A DNA stretch of 36,578 bases from Marine Group III euryarchaeote CG-Epi1 (GTDB lineage: Archaea > Thermoplasmatota > Poseidoniia > MGIII > CG-Epi1), in NCBI GenBank assembly GCA_001875345.1, contig MIZA01000005.1:1-36578 (forward strand), given 5' to 3'. Position numbers and translations under genes: made by a program. The notes below the pieces were generated by a model. It was not told the origin of the DNA. It ran no database searches and worked only from the letters and a program-made list of their open reading frames with translations. This document shows, piece by piece, positions 26,499 through 34,531 of this stretch (the stretch's first letter is position 1; the number at the start of each line of letters is the position of its first letter).

Positions 26499-27359
26499 TT
26501 ATTTGAATCTTTGCTGAGATTGCCATACTGCACCTACTAAATGACGAATTAGCCTTGCAGCAAGCGCAGAAGTATTGCCGTTGTCATGAGGCGGACAAAC
26601 TTCAACACAGTCAAAACCTACTATTCTATCTGCAAAGAAGTTGACTGTCTGTATTACTTCATAAGGTGTCATACCCAAAGGTTCAGGAGTTCCCACTCCC
26701 GGTGCAAATGCTGGATCTACGGCATCCATATCTAAACTCAAATAAATCGGCCCTTCTAAATCTTCAATAACGTCTGATAAATATTCCCTAAGTTCAGTCC
26801 AACCAGATTCCAAAAAGTTCAATCCAACTGACCTAGCCTCTGAAATTTCAGATTGAGACACCGAGCGAATACCCACTGGACGTACTTTTTCTATACCAAC
26901 TATTTCGCTAACTCTCCTAGTTACAGTGGCATGAGAGAGAGGATTGCCCTCGTATTCTTTTCTAAAGTCTAAATGAGCATCTAAAATTACAACCGATAAA
27001 GTAGGATATTTTGCATGTAACGCTTTGACTGCAGGAGGAGTCAACGAATGCTCGCCCCCTAAACCTATAGGGAATTTATTTGCGTTAACAATTTTAGAGA
27101 CTAACTCTTCAACTGCAGTTTCATTTTTTTCTTGATCTGAGGAAACATCAATATTTCCCCAATCATTCATAGAAACATCTGTAATATCTACTCCTAACTC
27201 TAGTAAATAAGTTTCAAAATTATAACTATGTTTGCGTATCTCATCAGGGGCTAAAGAAGCTCCCTTTCTGAAACAAGCAGTTCCATCATAAGGGTAGCCA
27301 TAATATACAAATTTCGAATTGTCAAATGATGACTCTGCGTCTGCAAAGAATTCTGTCAC
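26499..27359 (-). CDS. speB: Agmatinase-family ureohydrolase
   Basis: Mn-dependent hydrolase of the arginase/agmatinase fold, which splits urea from a guanidino group. Metal-binding motifs are all present: GGEHSLT, DAHLDF and LDMDAVDPAFAPG, with GTPEPLG after the last. At 286 residues the length is normal. The start is GTG, one base after the aIF5A stop, so the two are translationally coupled. In haloarchaea an agmatinase-like enzyme has been implicated in the agmatine-dependent route to the modified lysine of aIF5A. The adjacency suggests that role here, with free putrescine synthesis as the alternative. The substrate is inferred, not seen. Confidence 0.88.
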   Translation of the reverse strand: MTEFFADAESSFDNSKFVYYGYPYDGTACFRKGASLAPDEIRKHSYNFETYLLELGVDITDVSMNDWGNIDVSSDQEKNETAVEELVSKIVNANKFPIGLGGEHSLTPPAVKALHAKYPTLSVVILDAHLDFRKEYEGNPLSHATVTRRVSEIVGIEKVRPVGIRSVSQSEISEARSVGLNFLESGWTELREYLSDVIEDLEGPIYLSLDMDAVDPAFAPGVGTPEPLGMTPYEVIQTVNFFADRIVGFDCVEVCPPHDNGNTSALAARLIRHLVGAVWQSQQRFK

Positions 27360-27360
27360 G

Positions 27361-27756
27361 TTAGTCTGTTACCAGAACTCTACCCATAGCAGATAGATAT
27401 ACTATTTCATTTCCAGGTTCCATATTTCCATGGAATTTTTCTGGAATGACTGATAAGGGCACATTGAATGTATTGTAATCTTCTAAATCCATCATCTGAA
27501 TTTCAGAACCTAAATTGGCTAAAACTTGAGCTTTACGGCGATCTACTTGAGGTACGTGAACCTTGTGTTTTACAGGATGTACCAACGACCTTTTCTGACC
27601 GTCGAAAAGACCAATAGCAACCATACGAGCTTTTGCTTCACCGTGTTTTCCTGGTTTAGATGTAACGTATTCAACTAATTTACATGGTTCATCGTCTATG
27701 ACAATGTATCTGCCTACTTTCAAAGTCCTAATTTCTTGAATTGATGTTTGACTCAT
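27361..27756 (-). CDS. eif5A: Translation factor aIF5A
   Basis: Archaeal initiation/elongation factor 5A, which binds the ribosome E site and relieves stalling at difficult peptide bonds such as polyproline. The modification loop TSKPGKHGEAKARM holds the Lys (SKPGKHG) that becomes hypusine or deoxyhypusine. The N-terminal SH3-like domain and C-terminal OB domain fit the 131-residue length. It starts 4 bp after the 57-residue small gene, whose final bases (GGTGA) may serve as its ribosome-binding site, and is followed after one base by the agmatinase-family gene. Confidence 0.96.
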   Translation of the reverse strand: MSQTSIQEIRTLKVGRYIVIDDEPCKLVEYVTSKPGKHGEAKARMVAIGLFDGQKRSLVHPVKHKVHVPQVDRRKAQVLANLGSEIQMMDLEDYNTFNVPLSVIPEKFHGNMEPGNEIVYLSAMGRVLVTD

Positions 27757-27760
27757 TTAT

Positions 27761-27934
27761 TCACCACTCTAAATCGCGCCACATGTCATCTGAGAGATAC
27801 CCATAAAGAGTATTGCGTCCCGAAATGTTACGCCTTAAACGATTGAAAATATCGATTGATACTTCTAATGCTTGATCATTATTCTCTTCGTGTAAAGCCT
27901 CTAATCGTTGAATCAATTGCTCTATACTAATCAT
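27761..27934 (-). CDS. Unrecognised 57-residue protein between TBP and aIF5A
   Basis: Too short for the ORF track. It reads ATG to TGA without interruption as an acidic, mostly helical protein beginning MISIEQLIQRLEALHEENN, with LEVSIDIFNRLRRNISGRN in the middle and a C-terminal DDMWRDLEW. It fits exactly between genes: 4 bp after the TBP stop and 4 bp before the aIF5A start. GAGGAC upstream in the TBP 3' end may be its Shine-Dalgarno. Position, codon use and reading through the whole gap argue for a real gene. I recognise no family. Two Trp in the last six residues could be a docking tail. Confidence 0.75.
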   Translation of the reverse strand: MISIEQLIQRLEALHEENNDQALEVSIDIFNRLRRNISGRNTLYGYLSDDMWRDLEW

Positions 27935-27938
27935 GGAC

Positions 27939-28490
27939 TTATGTCCTCATTAAACCTGCTGTTGATAGCTCTTCTTTGATGTTTCGAACTGCGTCTTTGA
28001 TGTTATTGACTTCTCTAGCTCCGACACACACCATCTTACCGCTACCGAACAATAAAAGAACAACTTTTGGGTCGTCCATACGGTAAACTAGACCAGGGAA
28101 TGCTTCAGGTTCGTATTCTACATTTTCAAAACCTAATGACATTGCAATCTGAATCAAATTAAGTGTAGATTCCAAATTAGTTGTTGCTACAATATTCTGA
28201 ATGACAATATCTGGTTCATCCTTAACAGGCATATCTAAAACTCTTAATTCATCAACAACCTTGTTTATTGCAACATGAACATCTGGAATTGATCTTGCAC
28301 CTGTACAAACAACTTTACCGCTTCTGAATATCAATACTGCAGTTTTAGGTTCGGCTAGTTTGTAAATCAAACCTGGAAATCTATCCTGATCGTACTCTGC
28401 TCCTTCTAACTGAAAAGCTATATCTTGAAGCATCAATTCTTTACCAATTGATGCACTGGCTACCACGTTTACTACTATAATTTCTGCCAT
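27939..28490 (-). CDS. tbp: TATA-box-binding protein
   Basis: General transcription factor that recognises archaeal TATA boxes together with TFB. The two direct repeats of the saddle are obvious: VNVVASASIG..FPGLIYKLAEPKTAVLIFRSGKVVCTGAR and VQNIVATTNLE-like IQNIVATTN..FPGLVYRMDDPKVVLLLFGSGKMVCVGAR. The 183-residue length is normal. I start at MAEIIVV because AGGAGGA lies 3 nt before this ATG and the upstream 26 residues of the track ORF do not match TBP. The TATA-rich region in front allows autoregulation. It heads the operon TBP, 57-residue protein, aIF5A, agmatinase. Confidence 0.97.
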   Translation of the reverse strand: MAEIIVVNVVASASIGKELMLQDIAFQLEGAEYDQDRFPGLIYKLAEPKTAVLIFRSGKVVCTGARSIPDVHVAINKVVDELRVLDMPVKDEPDIVIQNIVATTNLESTLNLIQIAMSLGFENVEYEPEAFPGLVYRMDDPKVVLLLFGSGKMVCVGAREVNNIKDAVRNIKEELSTAGLMRT

Positions 28491-28493
28491 AGT

Positions 28494-28544
28494 TCCTCCT
28501 CGGAGAACTGTGTATATAAAGGGCCTATTTAAAGGTTTAAATAC
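28494..28544 (-). promoter_or_regulatory. TBP promoter: Shine-Dalgarno and three TATA-like elements
   Basis: Minus-strand AGGAGGA (28494-28500) precedes the ATG. Upstream are three A/T elements about 10-15 bp apart: TATATA (28513-28518), TTTAAATA (28526-28533) and GTATTTAAA (28536-28544). Using the far elements gives a leader containing the Shine-Dalgarno; the near one would give an almost leaderless start. Which is used cannot be read from sequence. Confidence 0.55.
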
Positions 28545-28639
28545 CCTTTTTAAAAAAAAGAAAGACAAATATTAATCGTGAATACGACGAAAAACATACG
28601 TATCAACCTTTTTTACAAGCCATCTAATTAAATAACATA

Positions 28640-29596
28640 ATGGGAAAATATGCCGCATCAATGGAAGATGTGATTGCTGCATCAAAAAGAATTAAAGGTC
28701 ACGGACATCGAACTCCTATACTTACCAATAAAACTATTAATCAATTAACTGGTAAAAAAATATTCTTTAAATGCGAAAACTTCCAAAAAATAGGTGCATT
28801 CAAGTTTCGAGGCGGATGGAATGCCATCTCCTCTCTAAGTGATGAGGAAGCTAAAAAAGGAGTTTGTACCCACAGTAGTGGAAACCATGCCCAAGCCGTA
28901 GCATATGCTGCGATGAAACGTAATATTCCAGCATACATCGTTATGCCCGAAAATGCTCCAAAAGTTAAAATTCAAGCCGTAGAAGGATACAATGCTAAAA
29001 TAACTCTATGTAAACCTACTCTGAAAGCAAGAAGAGAAACATTAGAAAAGATTGCTGAAAAGACGGGCGCATATGTTGTTCACCCGTTCAATGAACCAAA
29101 AGTAATCGCAGGACAAGGTACAGCTGCGTTAGAATTAATAGAAGATGTCGGAGATTTGGATGCCATTTGTGCTCCAATCGGAGGCGGTGGACTAATGTCG
29201 GGAACGTGTATTGCTGCCAAAGACATGCTACCTAATGTTAGATTATTTGGTGCCGAACCAAAAGGTGCAGATGACGCATATAGATCTTTGAAGGAAGGTA
29301 AACTTTTGCCTCAGGAAAATCCGAATACCATTTGCGATGGGCTTTTGACAAGTATGGGAGAAAATACTTGGAATATTTTGAAAGACCATTTAGAAGACAT
29401 AATTACTGTTGATGATGAAGAAGTCGTTACCGCTATGAGATTAGTTTGGGAAAGAATGAAAATCATTATCGAACCTAGCTGCGCAACTCCACTTGCAGCT
29501 GTTTTAACTCCTGAATTTAAAAGATTAGAAAATATAGAAACTATTGGAATTATTTTAACAGGTGGAAACGTAGATTTATCAAAATTACCCTTCTAA
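28640..29596 (+). CDS. ilvA: PLP-dependent threonine/serine dehydratase
   Basis: Fold-type II pyridoxal-phosphate enzyme deaminating threonine to 2-oxobutanoate, or serine to pyruvate. Key strings are GAFKFRGGWNA with the PLP Lys, SSGNHAQAVAYAA, the phosphate loop GGGGLMSG, and NVDLSKL at the end. At 318 residues there is no ACT regulatory domain, so it resembles catabolic dehydratases or serine racemase instead of feedback-inhibited IlvA. The gene symbol is therefore loose. It stands alone, divergent from the TBP operon, and ends 6 bp before the convergent tRNA-Arg. Confidence 0.88.
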   Translation: MGKYAASMEDVIAASKRIKGHGHRTPILTNKTINQLTGKKIFFKCENFQKIGAFKFRGGWNAISSLSDEEAKKGVCTHSSGNHAQAVAYAAMKRNIPAYIVMPENAPKVKIQAVEGYNAKITLCKPTLKARRETLEKIAEKTGAYVVHPFNEPKVIAGQGTAALELIEDVGDLDAICAPIGGGGLMSGTCIAAKDMLPNVRLFGAEPKGADDAYRSLKEGKLLPQENPNTICDGLLTSMGENTWNILKDHLEDIITVDDEEVVTAMRLVWERMKIIIEPSCATPLAAVLTPEFKRLENIETIGIILTGGNVDLSKLPF

Positions 29597-29602
29597 AATA
29601 CG

Positions 29603-29679
29603 TGGCGGGCCTGCAGGGATTCGAACCCTGGATCTTCTGGTTAGAAGCCAGACGCCCTTCCAGGCTAGGCTACAGGCCC
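29603..29679 (-). tRNA. tRNA-Arg (TCT), encoded CCA
   Basis: Reading the minus strand: acceptor GGGCCTG pairs with CAGGCCC, discriminator G, genomic CCA. D arm AGCCTAGCCTGGAAGGGC. Anticodon stem TCTGG/CCAGA with loop CTTCTAA gives TCT for AGA codons. T arm CAGGG-TTCGAAT-CCCTG is perfect. It starts 3 bp after the FAD oxidoreductase stop on the same strand, so it may be cut from that transcript. Confidence 0.96.
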
Positions 29680-29682
29680 TAA

Positions 29683-30933
29683 TTACGTTTGAGAAGAGGT
29701 TGCATTTATTGTTTTGTCAGGAATTGGGATATTTAGATGATCAATTATTCTTTCAGCGGAAAATAAAGCTCCCTGAACTGAAGGATGAGTCGTATAATCG
29801 CCGGCGAGTAGAATTCCTTTCTCAGAGATAGGCTCTCTGATTCTCCCTATGTGCTCAGTATCTATCAAAGGCAATGCATTATCTACTTTAGTAACTGTTA
29901 CGAACTCCCATTCTCTAACTTGCTTACCAAACCAAGTCTCGAACTCCGATAGGATTTCGTCCTGATTATCTTTTAATGAATCTGAATCTTTTCCAATAAC
30001 TGTTGCAATTACTAACTGAGGATGATAGGGGTGTGAGTGGGCATGGAGAATTTTATTCCCGTTCAAACCATATTTCTCATTAATCAGTAATCTATGCTTA
30101 GATAATGGATTTTTAGAGGACTTAAACACAATTGTTGCGGTTTTCTTTACCTTTTTCACCGGTTTACGATTTAAAAGTTGGAAGCTAACGTTTTGCGGAG
30201 TAGCTAAAATTACTTTATCAAAGTTATCTGTTTGCTCGTTACAAGTAATAGTTGTTGATGACACGGTGTCAACTTTAGAATTTAGACGTACTTGCGTACT
30301 AATTAATTTGTTGGCTAATTGGTTAGGAACTGCTTGAATGCCACCCTTTAGCATAATCATTGAGCCCAAACTCATTGCTGCCCAAGTAAAGGAAGCAAAA
30401 CTCATACGTTCTTCCAAATCTGGATCTAGAGTAATTCCTGCAAATAAAGGACGAAGAATATTCTGAACAATATCATCTGAGAATCCCCTTTCTTTAAATC
30501 CATCCATAATATTTTTAGATTTAAAATCGAGAGGTAACTCGATATCTTTCCTGTTTGAGGCTAACCTCCATCTCAAAAGTCTGAGGCCATCACGTAAACC
30601 TGTCGCTCTCAACGTTGGAAAAAGCTTGAGAGGCATGCTTATTGCATCTGCAAGTAATTTTCTCTTCCCAGTGTCAGGATCAATACTTTCTGTGCATTTT
30701 TCCATTTCTTTATATTCGAGTTTACTGAAATCAATCCATCGATGTAATGCGGGATAAGCTGTATGTAATACATGAAAACCAATATCGATTATGTATGGGC
30801 CGAAACGTATAGAAGACATTCTACCTCCGATATCGCTCTCTGATTCAAAAATAACTACTTCATGTCCCGCTTTTTCTGCAGCTAAAGAAATAGCTAAGCC
30901 TGAAATTCCTGCTCCAACTACCCCTATTTTCAT
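29683..30933 (-). CDS. FAD-dependent amine oxidase / protoporphyrinogen-oxidase-like protein
   Basis: Flavoprotein with the dinucleotide-binding start VVGAGISGLAISLAAEKAGHE and Glu at the end of strand 2 (VIFESESDIGGRMSS), followed by a substrate-domain middle and the C-terminal FAD motif GILLAGDYTTHPSVQGALFSAE. GGIQAVPNQLA is the usual amine-oxidase/phytoene-desaturase-like segment. The 416-residue length fits. The family covers carotenoid desaturases, protoporphyrinogen oxidases and amine oxidases, and the sequence does not decide among them. It lies 9 bp after metG and just before tRNA-Arg; neither helps with function. No heme or carotenoid genes are in the window. Confidence 0.82.
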   Translation of the reverse strand: MKIGVVGAGISGLAISLAAEKAGHEVVIFESESDIGGRMSSIRFGPYIIDIGFHVLHTAYPALHRWIDFSKLEYKEMEKCTESIDPDTGKRKLLADAISMPLKLFPTLRATGLRDGLRLLRWRLASNRKDIELPLDFKSKNIMDGFKERGFSDDIVQNILRPLFAGITLDPDLEERMSFASFTWAAMSLGSMIMLKGGIQAVPNQLANKLISTQVRLNSKVDTVSSTTITCNEQTDNFDKVILATPQNVSFQLLNRKPVKKVKKTATIVFKSSKNPLSKHRLLINEKYGLNGNKILHAHSHPYHPQLVIATVIGKDSDSLKDNQDEILSEFETWFGKQVREWEFVTVTKVDNALPLIDTEHIGRIREPISEKGILLAGDYTTHPSVQGALFSAERIIDHLNIPIPDKTINATSSQT

Positions 30934-30942
30934 TTAAAAAAA

Positions 30943-32946
30943 TTAATGGACTTCGCTACCGTCTTCTATGTCTTTATCTGGTTCTAGTAAGCTAACTACT
31001 CCTTCTCCTTCTGCAGCGAGTAACATACCATTTGATTGCTCACCTCTAAATTTTGCAGGTGCTAAATTAACTAAAACAGCAATTTTTTTTCCTAATAAAT
31101 CTTTGTGTTCGTAAATACCTCTTAGCCCAGTTACAATCCTCTTGACTGGTCCTCCAAAATTAACGTCGAGAAGCCACAGCTTATCTGCATTAGGATGTTC
31201 TTGAACCTTCTCAACGGTTCCAATTCGTATGTCTAATTTCTTAAAATCATCAAAAGTGACTTCAGGTTTGACATTAGCTAGCTCGTTTGTTTCTTCTGGT
31301 GGCATTTCTTTCTCCAATATTTCTTCCATATTTAATTTTGTAAACAAGGGAAGGGGTTGTTTTAATTCAAAACTGTCTTGAAAGTCAAGTGCTGAATTCC
31401 AACCTAAATCTTCAATTTTAGAGTCTTTACCCAAGAAATCCCACGCTTTCTGGGATGATTCTGGCAAAAACGGTGACATTAAAACAGATAAACTACTAGA
31501 AAAATTTAAGAATTGAACTAGAGTCGTTTCACAAGCTTCTCTATCTGCCTTAACTTGTTTCCATGGGGCTGCATCGTTTAACGCTATATTTCCTGCTTGG
31601 GACAATTCCATTATGGCCTGCAATGCTTTCTTAAATTTACAAGCTTCTAAAGCTTCAGATACTTTATCAAAAGCTATTTTTGTCTTTTCGTTTAATTCAT
31701 TATTGACAGGATTTTTTGACGATAGTCCCTCTGGGAAATTTTTATTCGCAAATGACATTACTCTGTACATTAAATTACCATAATTGCCTATCAATTCAGT
31801 ATTTATGCGAGTTACATAATCTTCCCATGTGAAATTAGCATCTTTTTGTTCAGGCATAATGGATGCTAAGTAAAATCGTAATAATTCAGGATCATATCTA
31901 TCAAGGTAATCAGGAATCCAAATTGCGTGCCTTCTTGATTTAGAAAACTGGGAAGAATCTAATAATAAATATTCGTTAGCTGGAACATCGTATGGTAACT
32001 TATAACCACAGCCTGAAAGCATAGCTGGCCAAATTATTGTATGGAAAGGAATATTATCTTTAGCCATGAAATAGTAATGCTCTGAATCTTCATTTTCCCA
32101 CCATTTTTTCCACTCGTCTGGCTTCCCTTGGTTTTTTGCCCAATGTACTGAAGCTGAATAATAACCCATTACGGCTTCGAACCAAACGTACATCCTCTTA
32201 TTTTCATAACCTTCCCTTGGTATTTCGATTCCCCAATCTAGGTCTCTTGTAACTGCCCTATCAATTAATCCCTCTTTGAGCCAATTTCTGGTAAAATTAA
32301 TAACTGAAGGACGCCAATGCTCTTTTCCTTCTGATAACCATTCTAACAATACATCTCTAAATTCAGATAATTTGAAAAATAAATGCTCAGTCTCTCTGAA
32401 CTCAATCTTAGCATCTGGATTTAATTTAGAACGTGGATTAATTAGTTCTTTAGAATCTAAAGTTTTACCGCAATCATCACACTGATCACCTCTTGCTGAG
32501 TCATAGTTACAATGAGGGCAAGTTCCTTCCACATATCTGTCTGGTAAAAATTGATTTGCAATAGGATCGTAAGGCTCCTCTGAGATTCTGGGCTCGATGT
32601 AACCGTTATCATCTAACTTTTTTAGAATAGATAAAGCAACTTCAGCATGCTCTTCGGTATGAGTGTGGCTGAAAAGATCAAAAGAAATTCCCATTCGCTC
32701 AATTGAATCGCTGTTAAGCTTGTGATATTCCATCGCTACTTGTTCTGGAGTTTTACCTTCTTGTTGAGCTGTAACTGTGATTGGTGTACCATGCATATCG
32801 CTTCCACTAACCATCAAGACTTTGTTACCTTTTAGACGATGGTATCTTGCAAATATGTCTGGTGGCAAATAACAACCAGCCATATGCCCCAAATGCAAAG
32901 GGCCGTTGGCATACGGCCATGCCACACATACTAAGACGTGCTTCAC
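30943..32946 (-). CDS. metG: Methionyl-tRNA synthetase with C-terminal tRNA-binding domain
   Basis: Class I synthetase that charges tRNA-Met. The N-terminal WPYANGPLHLGHMAG contains the HIGH motif, and FSKSR is the KMSKS loop. A knuckle CPHC..CDDC near residues 141-158 would bind zinc. WLKEGLIDRAVTRDLDWG is a conserved MetRS string. After the anticodon domain a linker leads to an EMAPII/Trbp111-like OB domain (FDDFKKLDIRIGTVEKV, then NLAPAKFRGEQSNGMLLAA), about residues 560-667. The start is GTG, directly giving KHVLVCVAWPYANG. It is 31 bp downstream of the CPBP protease gene. Confidence 0.96.
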   Translation of the reverse strand: MKHVLVCVAWPYANGPLHLGHMAGCYLPPDIFARYHRLKGNKVLMVSGSDMHGTPITVTAQQEGKTPEQVAMEYHKLNSDSIERMGISFDLFSHTHTEEHAEVALSILKKLDDNGYIEPRISEEPYDPIANQFLPDRYVEGTCPHCNYDSARGDQCDDCGKTLDSKELINPRSKLNPDAKIEFRETEHLFFKLSEFRDVLLEWLSEGKEHWRPSVINFTRNWLKEGLIDRAVTRDLDWGIEIPREGYENKRMYVWFEAVMGYYSASVHWAKNQGKPDEWKKWWENEDSEHYYFMAKDNIPFHTIIWPAMLSGCGYKLPYDVPANEYLLLDSSQFSKSRRHAIWIPDYLDRYDPELLRFYLASIMPEQKDANFTWEDYVTRINTELIGNYGNLMYRVMSFANKNFPEGLSSKNPVNNELNEKTKIAFDKVSEALEACKFKKALQAIMELSQAGNIALNDAAPWKQVKADREACETTLVQFLNFSSSLSVLMSPFLPESSQKAWDFLGKDSKIEDLGWNSALDFQDSFELKQPLPLFTKLNMEEILEKEMPPEETNELANVKPEVTFDDFKKLDIRIGTVEKVQEHPNADKLWLLDVNFGGPVKRIVTGLRGIYEHKDLLGKKIAVLVNLAPAKFRGEQSNGMLLAAEGEGVVSLLEPDKDIEDGSEVH

Positions 32947-32977
32947 AATTATATGAATTTCATGCTGTTATAATAGA

Positions 32978-33748
32978 TTATGCAAAAATAACTACTAACG
33001 TGATAAATCCATTCCAGATCGCGTGAGCTATCATACTTGGATAAATACTTCCAGTTTTAACTCTTAACCAACCATATAGACATCCGCCACCAAATGCTAA
33101 AGCCATAGCAATTGGTTCATGGGCTATAGAGAAAACAAATGAAGATATTACTATTGATTTAATGGGACTGTAACGCTTCAATAGCATCGTTAAGATAAAT
33201 CCTCTAAACAAAAATTCCTCAGCAAATGGAGTAAATACAGAAACCGTAAGGGCCAGAATTACAAGGGAAAATCCAGAAGATTCTTTGAATAAATTGATTA
33301 CTTCCTGCTGTTCTGCATCTGGAAATACTAGAAGTGTAAATGCTGCATGAAGTGGCAATATAACAAAGACATCAAGTAAAAGGACCCAGCCTATTAATTT
33401 CCAGGTATCTACATTATTTTCAAAAGATAATAATCCCTTAATTTCTTCCTTAGGAAGTATATTTTGGAGGACAACTAGAACTAAGACGCCGGCTGAAATT
33501 GTGAATAGAGGAAGAAATACTTCTTCGCTGTTAACAACTGTTGCTGTAAGCATTAGGAGTAAAAAAAGGCCAATGAACATAGAGATAATCGAGGACCAAA
33601 CATAAAGTGTTGATTTCTTTTCGATGTCTGTTTCACTAACTTCTACCTTAGAACCTGATTTGGATTCGCGCCAACATTCACTACTACAGTATATTTGATA
33701 TTCTATGTCAGATAGAATTGGCTTTGAACAATGTTTACAGTATTCCAT
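32978..33748 (-). CDS. CPBP family intramembrane glutamic protease with N-terminal zinc finger
   Basis: Multi-helix membrane protease of the Rce1/CPBP (Abi) family. The active-site string AEEFLFRGFILTMLL carries the EExxxR glutamates and arginine, followed by SSFVFSIAH and MIAHAIWNG with the two conserved His regions. The first 30 residues form a separate small domain, CKHC..YCSSEC, likely zinc binding and cytoplasmic. About seven hydrophobic segments are visible. It starts 6 bp after the RdgB-type gene and precedes metG by 31 bp in the same direction. The substrate is unknown; CAAX processing is one family function, and bacterial members have other roles. Confidence 0.88.
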   Translation of the reverse strand: MEYCKHCSKPILSDIEYQIYCSSECWRESKSGSKVEVSETDIEKKSTLYVWSSIISMFIGLFLLLMLTATVVNSEEVFLPLFTISAGVLVLVVLQNILPKEEIKGLLSFENNVDTWKLIGWVLLLDVFVILPLHAAFTLLVFPDAEQQEVINLFKESSGFSLVILALTVSVFTPFAEEFLFRGFILTMLLKRYSPIKSIVISSFVFSIAHEPIAMALAFGGGCLYGWLRVKTGSIYPSMIAHAIWNGFITLVVIFA

Positions 33749-33754
33749 ACTATT

Positions 33755-34309
33755 CTATTGCAATAAAAAATCTATTAATTTTCTCATTGCTTTACCTCGA
33801 TGACTAATACTGTTTTTCTCTTCAGATGCTAATTCTGCAAATGTTTTGTCAAATCCGTCTGGAATAAAGATAGGATCATACCCAAAACCCCCATCTCCTC
33901 TTAACTCGTTAATCAGAGTTCCGCTGCACTCCCCTACAAACTTTTGCTTTTCACCTGATTCTGTGAGTAAGCCTAATACACATCTGAAAGTGCATGCTCT
34001 ATCATCAACACCTTCCATTTGTCTAAGAACTCCTGTGAGACCGATTGTATCATAAATATATCGAGTATAAGTTCCTGGAAATCCATCAAAGTTATCAATG
34101 AAAACGCCAGAATCGTCAATAACAAACGGAGGTTCTATTTTTTCCCCGAGCCAAGAAAGTCCGAAATCTACAACCTCTTCCAAACTTGATGCTTGAATCT
34201 CAGGATAGTCAATATTATTTTGAACAGGAAGATATTTTGAATCTCCAAAAATTTCTTTAAACTCTCTTATTTTTCCGTTGTTTGAAGTAATAATCTGAAG
34301 CTCAGGCAT
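33755..34309 (-). CDS. rdgB: Non-canonical purine NTP pyrophosphatase (RdgB/HAM1)
   Basis: House-cleaning enzyme hydrolysing ITP, dITP and XTP to monophosphates so that deaminated purines stay out of nucleic acids. The family pattern is complete: ITSNNGKIREFKEIF at the N-terminus, IDDSGVFID with the general base Asp and metal ligands, GFPGTYTRYI, GDGGFGYDPIFIP, TFAEL and NSISHRGKA near the end. The length of 184 residues is normal. It heads a tight minus-strand run (rdgB, CPBP protease, metG, oxidoreductase, tRNA-Arg). Confidence 0.95.
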   Translation of the reverse strand: MPELQIITSNNGKIREFKEIFGDSKYLPVQNNIDYPEIQASSLEEVVDFGLSWLGEKIEPPFVIDDSGVFIDNFDGFPGTYTRYIYDTIGLTGVLRQMEGVDDRACTFRCVLGLLTESGEKQKFVGECSGTLINELRGDGGFGYDPIFIPDGFDKTFAELASEEKNSISHRGKAMRKLIDFLLQ

Positions 34310-34362
34310 TTTATCGTTGAAACTGATTAGCCACTTGCTATAATTAATTATTCAACGTAATT

Positions 34363-34373
34363 ACCTTATATGC
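34363..34373 (+). promoter_or_regulatory. TATA box of tRNA-Ser
   Basis: CCTTATATGCC lies 22-32 bp upstream of the first tRNA base, the expected archaeal TATA distance for a transcript starting at or just before the mature 5' end. Confidence 0.55.
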
Positions 34374-34394
34374 CTTCTTAGTCGGAACGTACTA

Positions 34395-34482
34395 GCGGGG
34401 GTCGCATAGTCTGGCCATTGCGTTGGATTGCTAATCCAATGGGATTTATCCCACGGGGGTTCAAATCCCCCTCCCCGCGCCA
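34395..34482 (+). tRNA. tRNA-Ser (GCT), encoded CCA
   Basis: Acceptor GCGGGGG pairs with TCCCCGC (one G-T wobble), discriminator G, genomic CCA. The anticodon stem TTGGA/TCCAA with loop TTGCTAA gives GCT, reading AGC/AGU. The variable arm (TGGGATTTATCCCA) is a clear hairpin, making it class II. The T arm GGGGG-TTCAAAT-CCCCC is perfect. The 5' half is almost identical to that of tRNA-Leu(CAA) at 25832. Confidence 0.97.
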
Positions 34483-34531
34483 TCCTATCGTCTTAAGAAA
34501 AGTTAATATGTGAGTCTAGAATACAACATTC

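Noticed and set aside
34395-34482. Checked whether the repeated tRNA-like 5' half (GCGGGGGTCGCATAGTCTGG) marks an attachment-site duplication of an integrated element between 25.8 and 34.4 kb
   Set aside because: Both copies belong to complete, different tRNAs on opposite strands. The DNA between is housekeeping genes with no integrase.
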